In this document: positions 56,764 to 64,000 of the stretch, piece after piece | Position numbering within the stretch: the first letter of the stretch is position 1 | Layout: every line of letters starts with the position of its first letter | Origin: Psococerastis gibbosa | Lineage: Eukaryota; Arthropoda; Insecta; Psocodea; Psocidae | Reading direction: 5' to 3' | Assembly (NCBI GenBank): GCA_963971405.1 | Contig: OZ020485.1 | Span: 2,666,001 to 2,730,000, forward strand | Length of the DNA stretch: 64,000 bases | Made by a program: the position numbers and the translations under genes | Notes under the pieces: model-generated | What the model saw: the letters and a program-made list of their open reading frames with translations, nothing else | What the model was told of the DNA's origin: nothing | The model's database searches: none

Positions 56764-57415
56764 TTGTTCCTAATTTGCTGTTATATGTAAAAAATGGAAA
56801 AATTCCAATAAATGAAAATATATATATAAGAAGTGGACGTAGAGATAATTTATCTTATATGATTATGATGATTTTTAATATTTTCATCCGTTGATGGAAA
56901 AACTCGTAATCATGTCAGTTATCATTCATAATTTTCAGCTCTATGGTTTCCAAGAAAATAATGTACTAGGCCTACTGCCTGAAAACATTTCCAGGCTTTT
57001 TTCTACTCATTGCTAAGCAACTCCGGGAAAATATCACAATCCATAATTTTTAAGACCGCCATTAATTATACGCGAAAGTAAATAATGCTATGTACAAATT
57101 CTTATGAGTGTACGACCCGTGGGAAATTGACAGTCCAAAATTTAATAGGCCTACTTATCTTTTATTTAATTCATAATAATAACCTTTATTTTCATTATAT
57201 AAATGTAATGGGATAACTAAGCAAGTTATTAAAATATTAGTTCATTTAAGTAATTGTAGAAGACTACTTTAAGCATAATATACGATAATAGGGTATTATT
57301 AATTTTTTGTTTGTAGTTTTTTCATGTTATCTATTTTATGAGAAATTTTAGCCCTCAATAAATTTTATGAAAAAGCTACAGTAGGTACCAATGAAGTAGT
57401 CTTCTGCAACTTAAA

Positions 57416-58253
57416 GAACCGGTCCGAGTTTACTCGAAAATGCTTTCCAATTTATCAAAATTTGTAGATAGAGAAAATGAGTAATTTCATAGTAAATAAT
57501 TTTCCTATGGTTAAATTTCCGATGTGCCGGGGGGGGGGGGGGGGATTGTCCACCTGACGTCACTGGAGGTGAGGTAAATTCTAGATAGGTCCAACCAACA
57601 CATTAACACAGAGCAATACTGGCAGGGCACGCAATGCGTTTGAGCGTGAATTTTCTATAATTTAAAAAAAAAAAAAATGTTTTGTACAAAACCAAATACT
57701 TTTCTGGGAAAGCAACCTGTCCGATTTCTTTACTCAACACCTAAAACATACCTGAAGGTAGAAATCATCGATAGATAGGTTTCGCAGAAAAATTATTTTT
57801 TAGTCATTTTTCATTAAAATTTAGGTTTTTTTTACCCCCAGAAGCAAACTATCAAGGGGCAAGCGACCCCCCGCATTTTATCAATATTAATAGCAACTAC
57901 AATACATGTGAATTTAATAGAAATCGTTGGAGCCGTTTTTGGGAGATAATTTTTTTTAGAGGTTTTTTTGGAGTTTTTTGAGAATAAAACCCCCCCAAAT
58001 TGAGTTAGCCCCAAATAAAAAAAACTATCCCGAGGTTTAATAATTTTTGTGAACCTACATGCCGAATTTCATCAAAATCGACCGGGTAGTTTGCCCGGAA
58101 ATGGACGCACAGACAGACAGACAGACATTTCGTAAAAAACACTTTTTTGGGTTCCTGGCACCTTAAAACGTGTAAAATTGTTGAAATCTCGGAATCGAAA
58201 ATTTCGGCCGTCACAAAGCTTTCCTTAACTAGCCTACGTATAAATTGGAAAGC
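57416..58253 (-). mobile_element. R1 interspersed repeat (right arm)
   Basis: Mirror of 47,818-48,612, keeping the CACCTGACGTCACTGGAGG segment lost from the left arm. G homopolymer at about 57,530-57,544. It has no coding capacity. Confidence 0.75.
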
Positions 58254-60704
58254 AATGAACATAATTTTTAATAACTTGAGAGTTAATTAAATAAAAAATT
58301 AGGACCGTATTAAATTTCGGGCTGCCAATTTCCTGCGGGACGTTAGGACGTAGGCTATACTCAGTAAAGCAAATATTTTCGATACGTGATCGCAATTTTT
58401 TAAACATACCTACTTGTTTACGTAATTACAATATATATAGTATTTCAATGGGTTTCAACTTATTAAAGTTTAGACTAAAACCCTCATAAATAGGTTTCCT
58501 GCTTTTAGTATTTAGGCTTTAGCTAGCTTCTTGGGCCCCTTTGATAGAGATACTTGATACTCCCCTAAGCAGCTGCACTTTTTCCTAGTTGGAAAAGGCA
58601 GTATGCACCTATAAGTGATTAGTGAGATAATTATAGCTAGGCGATCGACACCAGGCCTACTATAAGTTGGTACATGGTCTAGCTAATAATAATATAAGTA
58701 AAAGAACAATACCTATTATAGCCTCCCAAAATTCAGTTATGCAACGTAGGCCTTTAATTCTATCATGACTAGGCTACCTACGTAACCTGACTGAATTTAC
58801 TATACAATTGGATACGAATATGCACCTAATGTAACTATTCGTGCCAAAAGACTCGTTAAAAAAGTTTTAAATGAGTTCAGTTGTGAAATCTAGTGGGTAT
58901 AACATCTTCTGATTTAGTAAGACCAGTAAGTCTGTCGAACATTGAAAAAGGGTAAACTTCCAAGGTCTCATACAAAAAAATTCAGCACCAATTTGATATC
59001 CTATGGTAAAAACATTGTATTTGACATCCGTCTATTGCTATTTACAATAAATGTGCTATTTTTTGGCCTGCTTAATAAGCATACTTTAGTTGTATTAATT
59101 TTCATTGTTTTAAAAGACCAACAAAATTAGCGCGGATCTGTTCAAACTTCAATCTGTTGACACGATAGATAAGTAGATAACCTCAAATATAGGTTAACAA
59201 CCGCGTCGGTCAACAAGGCAGAAGAAAAATCAAGAAAGGTAAGTTCTAATATAGTTTTGCATACTGTGTACTACTTAAATAGATTGTTTTTGTTGGCAGA
59301 GCTTAAATTAAGGTATTATGCAGGTTAATTTGACAAGATTTGTATGAATTTCTTCAATTAAGGGGGGTTGTATTTCATTGTATTTATTAAAAAGACGTGG
59401 CAGTAGCTTTTTTTAAATTAAAGCGGGAAGAATGTGGAGGGGCCACGTGACAGCTAGAACCACATCTTTTTCAAAATTAAAGCGGGAAGAACAGGTATTT
59501 TAGCACTCAGATTGACACTGGATTCCTATGCTCACAATACGAACATGCACCTCGTTTCAATTTTTGTACATAGGCCAATCAATAGCTTAATAATTTACTT
59601 GGCAATAATATCATTACTCCCTAGTTTTATATTAATTAGGCTAGGTCACTTTAATCATTTTAATGTCTTTCAATGAGCGGAAAGCGCATACCTGAAAAAT
59701 ATTTAATGTGCTGGCTTAACAGTACCGCATTACTCTTACTATTATCTAACTAAAGGTGTAGCTTACTTCATTGTCTTCTTTGTTTTAGGAAAGAAAAAGG
59801 AGACACTGTGGAAGCTTAATATCAACTTACAATATTAAAACATCTTCATAAAATGAATAATAATGCACTAATCCAAATCCAACTTTTTGCTACTGAGATA
59901 TACATTTTCGAAGTCAACGTGGCGCCACAGAAGATGCCAACTGCAGCTGGAACAATTTGGAAATCAGCGACGATCCAATAGCCTGGATTCTTCAGGTCCA
60001 TTAAAATTTTGTCTAGTTTCGAATTTGTCTTTGTTTTTCATTCAGCCGGCCCTCCTTCCGTAGATATATGCTAATGCTATTCTCGGATAAATGCGTTTCT
60101 TTAATTAGTTTACAACACAAATGACTAACGATTTACCCTGATAATGTTATAGAGGGCTATTTCAAGCATTTTTAATTTTCAGCGTGCGACTTTTCCATGA
60201 ATTTTACTATGTGTTAAATTTTATGCTCCAGTAATTTTCATTAATTAAATTACAGCTCCAAAATTTAGAAATCCCTCATGATATTATGATATTAGGGTGT
60301 ATGGAAGCCTTCTACACCTTTAGTCTACAATACTATACCTAAAACTGACAGAAAAAATAAAGGCAAGTATAGGTAGTGTATGTAGTGTAATACGAATAAA
60401 CATAATAGTCTCCTTAGCAACTTTGTAAAACTTGCTGTCATTCATTGTTAAAAATAAGTGTAATACGAGATAATCCATAATGGAAGAACATCCGGGTTCT
60501 AATGTTCTATTATTAAAATTATAGCGTTGATGATATCTTTCAACTCAAAATAACGTACCAGCATGGAAAATACTACATTTTTACGTCCCAAATAATGCTT
60601 TTCTACATTTCCCGTCTGCTACAGTCTTTTTTTGCAGTTTTTCTCAGCTGGTCGCTCACGTTTACACTTGCTTTAACATAAGTAGCCCTGATTTATGAAA
60701 TTAG
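58254..60704. other. Right-arm non-coding DNA
   Basis: Mirror of 45,372-47,817. No gene recognised. Confidence 0.5.
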
Positions 60705-60914
60705 GCGCTACTGACTTATGGCCTTCTTTACACCAAGACCTAGATTAATAGCTGCAACGACGTTAGCGACAGTGTTGCTCACCGCCGCAATTACTTTTTC
60801 CTCCTGGATGATTCCTGAGGATTCCATGATCTTCTTTAGACATTTCCACAAGTTTTCAGCTGTATGTGTGATGCATCTATTTCTTTCGTTGCGATGTTAA
60901 CGCAATGACGACAA
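60705..60914 (-). CDS. Exon-like segment E3 (right arm)
   Basis: Mirror of 45,162-45,371. Both minus-strand readings described there are conserved, and I see no change that alters them. Confidence 0.25.
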
Positions 60915-61438
60915 CCAACTGAAAAGAATTCAAAATAATTATGAAAACCATTGAAGTGAAAACCATTTCTGAAACGTTGGGCTCTGTGTGCACTAAGAAT
61001 ACAGCAATTTGCAGCCAAAATATATGACTCAACACATTAGGTATAGACCTACATAATACGTATTTCTGTAAAATTATTATAAATCGTTATTTAATCGCCC
61101 ATTGAAGACAGATATTAAAATAAAGTGTAGGCCTATACGTTTTAGACCTATTATACTAATATTTTGCAGCATAACCTACATAAAAATTTAATTATTTTTT
61201 AAAAAGTTTATTATTCAGAGCTTACAGATCAGCAATCAGAAAAACGATGTGCACGATTAATAAACTCTGCTGGAAACCATAGATTCGCTTTTGTAAAAAA
61301 AAAACTTTCCATAATGGATTTTACCATTTACCTAATTTTGAATAATCATGCATTCTTAATTTTTTAGTGCAAACGTTCAACTAGGCGTGGCTTGCTAAAA
61401 TACTACATTAGGTTACATAAAAAAATTGACTTTAAAAT

Positions 61439-61850
61439 AATACCTTTAAATGCTGCAATATTGAATGAAACGTGTCTATGTCTAAATTGAGCTTGAGGTT
61501 GACTTGACTTGACGCTGGTGAAAACGGTTGTTCATCAAGTGCAAAGACGATTTGGTGGAAACAGAGTTGTAAAGAATCTATATGGACAACAATAGAACGC
61601 CTATACAGCGCCACATTGCTGTTCTGTGACACGTCATCATCCAGCCAATAGATGTCAAACATCCAGTCTTTTTTCTGAAATCATAGAAAATACTACAATA
61701 CATACTATAATCAACAAGAGCGTGCACTCATAACTAGACTAACGCTCTTCCGATTTGGATGTTAATAGATTCGTGGCGGCTCATTCCTGCTTGGCTGATC
61801 CATAGGATAAGTGTGAAAAATGTTTTGCTCGTTTCACTATTGATTCCCAA
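61439..61850 (-). pseudogene. Exon-like segment E2 (right arm), disrupted
   Basis: Mirror of 44,297-44,637, but with two disruptions. A GTCA duplication near 61,500 shifts the frame after ...QPFSPASSQ, so the E1-like ending is lost. About 65 extra bases at 61,682-61,747 (starting ATAGAAAATACTACAATAC) interrupt the upstream half. If E2 is real coding sequence, this copy is broken. Confidence 0.3.
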
Positions 61851-61956
61851 GTTATTGCATAAGGGGGTTGGAACCCCATCGTAAAAAAAAACAAGCCTTT
61901 TACTCGAGGAAATGTCAATTCTATAAAAATATTATAGTAGGCTACATAAAACACAG

Positions 61957-62165
61957 GACATGTAGAGTAGTGGTACAGACTTCAACAATCAACCGAAAGG
62001 TTGTGGGATCGAGTCCCAAACTTGCTAAGTTTTCTGGCCATGCTTCGGAGGGCATTTACAGCAGGTGATCCCGGGCCTTCCTAGTAAAGTGGAAGAGAGG
62101 GCCTTATAGCCCTAACTCCACTAGGCTAGTTCGGTAATAGTACAAAAAGTCAATATTATAAAAAA
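61957..62165 (+). repeat. tRNA-derived SINE, family S1 (right arm)
   Basis: Mirror of 43,985-44,190 and essentially identical. Its head, box-B-like segment and tail are described under that entry. Confidence 0.6.
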
Positions 62166-62182
62166 TTAATTTTAAAATAATA

Positions 62183-62331
62183 CCTTCGAATACTGCGATA
62201 TTGCAGAAAACGTGTCCGATTTCTGCATCAGGCTTCATCGAGCTTGAGGGCGACGAACATAATGACTGCTCAAATGCTGGTGAAAACGATAGTTCTCCAG
62301 GCTGCAATCTGCAAAGAGGATTTGGTGTCAA
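62183..62331 (-). CDS. Exon-like segment E1 (right arm)
   Basis: Mirror of 43,816-43,964, with the same translated sequence throughout. The acceptor- and donor-like motifs are also intact. Confidence 0.3.
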
Positions 62332-62443
62332 CGTGAAAAGATCGAAAAAAATGTAACGTCCTTGAGCTTCTAGTGCTGTGTTCAGCTAAAGTTAAGTTAA
62401 ATCTAGTGTGTTAAACTTTATACATTGAATCTTGGCTTTTCGC

Positions 62444-62670
62444 TTTCCTATCTATACGAAGGTAGTATAAGGAAAGCTTTGTGATGATTAAATTTTCGAC
62501 GGATTTATACGTTTTGAGATCCCAGGTTTTTATGCAATGCCTATTTGTCCGGCGGATAAGAAATAAAGAAAATTGTCTTTACTTTTCATGTGGGCGAATT
62601 TAATTTTGGACCTTGGAATTTGACAAAGTTTTGTACGTAGGTTCACAAAAATCATATCTCGGGACCCTTT
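62444..62670 (+). repeat. R1 interspersed repeat, diverged 5' fragment (right arm)
   Basis: Mirror of 43,477-43,703. Confidence 0.55.
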
Positions 62671-63062
62671 TTGGTAAAGTCTAGTTAAGCTACTCTGCGG
62701 TTCAAAAAGTCAAACAAAAATTGGTATAAAGTGGAAGGCAAAGTTTCCATTGGTAAGGTAATTTATATTTTAAGCATAGATTGTTATATTTGCATCACAT
62801 GTTCCTTCTATCAAGTTGGTCATAAGCAATTAGTGCCTATACCTGCAATGCGAACATTAGACATAAAATAGAATGTGAGTAAATAAGTACGCTTCGCCGA
62901 CCTTAAATTCTGTGTTGTTGTTGAAACTCAGAAGCGCCGCGCGCTTATTTAGAATCTCCAACTTCAGATTATGGATTGTCTATAGCCTTTGGTGCTGTAT
63001 ACAATACAATACGATAATTATTATATTTCCATAAAAAAGTTAAGTGACATCAACAATAATAT

Positions 63063-63704
63063 CAGGGTTACCAGATGTCCTCCTTTTTCGCCTTATTTAA
63101 TAATGAAAAAAATCCTAGTTTAAATATTATTTGATCAAAATTAGTCCATTTGCTTCACTGACACGCTAGAAAGTCTTTTATACATTCGAAGTAATGGAGG
63201 GTTGGAAATCGATGACAACAAACTGTTTGATCAGTTCCGATGCCTGCAAACCTTTGTGACTTGCCAAGAAGAAGGCTTTTTTGAACAATTGATGCATTTG
63301 CAATGGATGCAATTTTTTGACTGCACCAGTGAATTAGAAAATTTTTCGGAGCTGTTAAAAATTTGTCAGTTCTTCTTCGCTATACTGGGATCCAACTCCA
63401 CTCGAAAGAGTGTTTTCTCTTATAAATACTCAATGGACTGACGAGAGGAATAAACTCTTGGTTGAGTCGGTGAAGGGAATAGTAGCTGTTAAGTACAATT
63501 AATTTTAAACATTTAAATTGTACTGATTTTTACAAATATATTTCTAGCAAACCGAATTTACTGAAAGAAATATCATCAAAAATGAAATACGAATAAAAAT
63601 TATGTTAGTAGATATGTAAGTCTTCAATAAATGGGAATTTTTTGCGTATGTCCTCCTTTTTCATAAAATGTCCTCCTTTCCAAAAATTTGATCTGGTAAC
63701 CCTG
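63063..63704 (+). mobile_element. hAT deletion derivative (right-arm copy)
   Basis: Mirror of 42,452-43,092: termini CAGGGTTACCAGATG and GATCTGGTAACCCTG, flanked by ATAATAT on both sides. Confidence 0.75.
63145..63502 (+). pseudogene. hAT transposase C-terminus, frameshifted (right arm)
   Basis: Mirror of 42,653-43,010. The first part is open from 63,145, after a TAG at 63,142. The ERVFSLINTQWTDERN part lies in the next frame and ends with a TAA at 63,500-63,502. The frameshift is identical in both arms, so the gene was already broken when the arms formed. Confidence 0.7.
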
Positions 63705-64000
63705 ATAATATGCTGCAGGGCTCAGCCCGTGTGCAGCTTAAATTTGGAAAAAGCTTAATCTACGTGAATGTAAGTAAGTCAGTCTTCTTTGTATTCTTAA
63801 AAACGATGCATAACAAAATTATAGGATTTTGTTAGGGGTAGCTTTACTAGACTTTTACTAGCCTATGTTACTTATTTACAGCTACGTACTTAGCTTCTTT
63901 ACGCCGTATATGCCATGTACGGTTACGGTTATACTGTAGGAGCTTGTTTCACAATTTTCCTCTCAAACCTCCAGCTGCCTGAGATCTGTCCGTAACCTGT

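Larger units (their letters stand above)
55942..64000 (-). repeat. Giant inverted duplication, right arm (runs off window)
   Basis: Reverse complement of 42,158-50,076. The arm continues past 64,000, because the last base still pairs with 42,158. Differences from the left arm include a ~65 bp insertion at about 61,682-61,747, a GTCA duplication near 61,500, about 40 extra bases in R1 near 57,545-57,590, and single-base changes. Its inner edge coincides with the T1 copy 2 target site. Confidence 0.9.

Noticed and set aside
42158-64000. Giant inverted repeat as a Polinton or viral genome with terminal repeats
   Set aside because: The interior shows no polymerase, integrase, capsid or other such gene, and the arms contain ordinary transposon debris. 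A segmental inverted duplication fits better.

Overview
This is non-coding, repeat-dense nuclear DNA from an animal. It is AT-rich, has no bacterial-style gene packing, and carries long G/C and A homopolymers, tRNA-derived SINEs, many non-autonomous DNA transposons with exact target-site duplications (TSDs), and relics of a hAT transposase and a LINE reverse transcriptase. The repeat style suggests an invertebrate, most likely an arthropod, but no gene fixes the taxon. I see no complete host protein gene. A few exon-like open stretches are listed with low confidence.

Layout. 1-22 kb is mostly unique-looking AT-rich DNA. It has scattered copies of a ~0.85 kb interspersed repeat (family R1), a SINE family (S1), GC-rich 'CCCCCGGGGG' repeats, one candidate membrane-protein exon (about 3.27-3.61 kb, minus strand) and a small poly(A) retrocopy (11.4 kb). 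22-24 kb holds a 145 bp MITE, a 142 bp near-perfect hairpin and a 1.34 kb hAT-like element with an 8 bp TSD. 26.9-30.2 kb holds a perfect 39 bp palindrome, a head-to-head pair of tRNA-like units and a 1.53 kb foldback element flanked by TA. 31.6-37.9 kb is a nest: a LINE fragment, a 1.93 kb hAT-like element (8 bp TSD), a ~0.63 kb inverted repeat (A/A') and two opposite copies of a ~0.51 kb hAT-like MITE (B). One B copy sits inside arm A, and arm A' preserves its empty site. 38.3-38.7 kb is a ~122 bp tandem repeat. 39.58-41.89 kb is a Mutator-like element with ~190 bp terminal inverted repeats, a 9 bp TSD and a C2H2 zinc finger.

The dominant structure is a giant inverted duplication. Bases 42,158-50,076 are the reverse complement of 55,942-64,000, and the right arm runs off the window. 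The arms are about 7.9-8.1 kb and look about 99% identical where I compared them. They differ by discrete indels. The central spacer was about 4 kb before a second copy of the 1.9 kb hAT-like element inserted at the spacer/right-arm edge (54,070-55,941, TSD CTCCCTGG), inside a tRNA-like sequence. Each arm carries a hAT-transposase C-terminal relic, a SINE, exon-like segments, an R1 copy and a ~124 bp hairpin.

Nothing here works as a pathway. The window records layered transposition and a recent large inverted duplication, or else an assembly join of two haplotypes.
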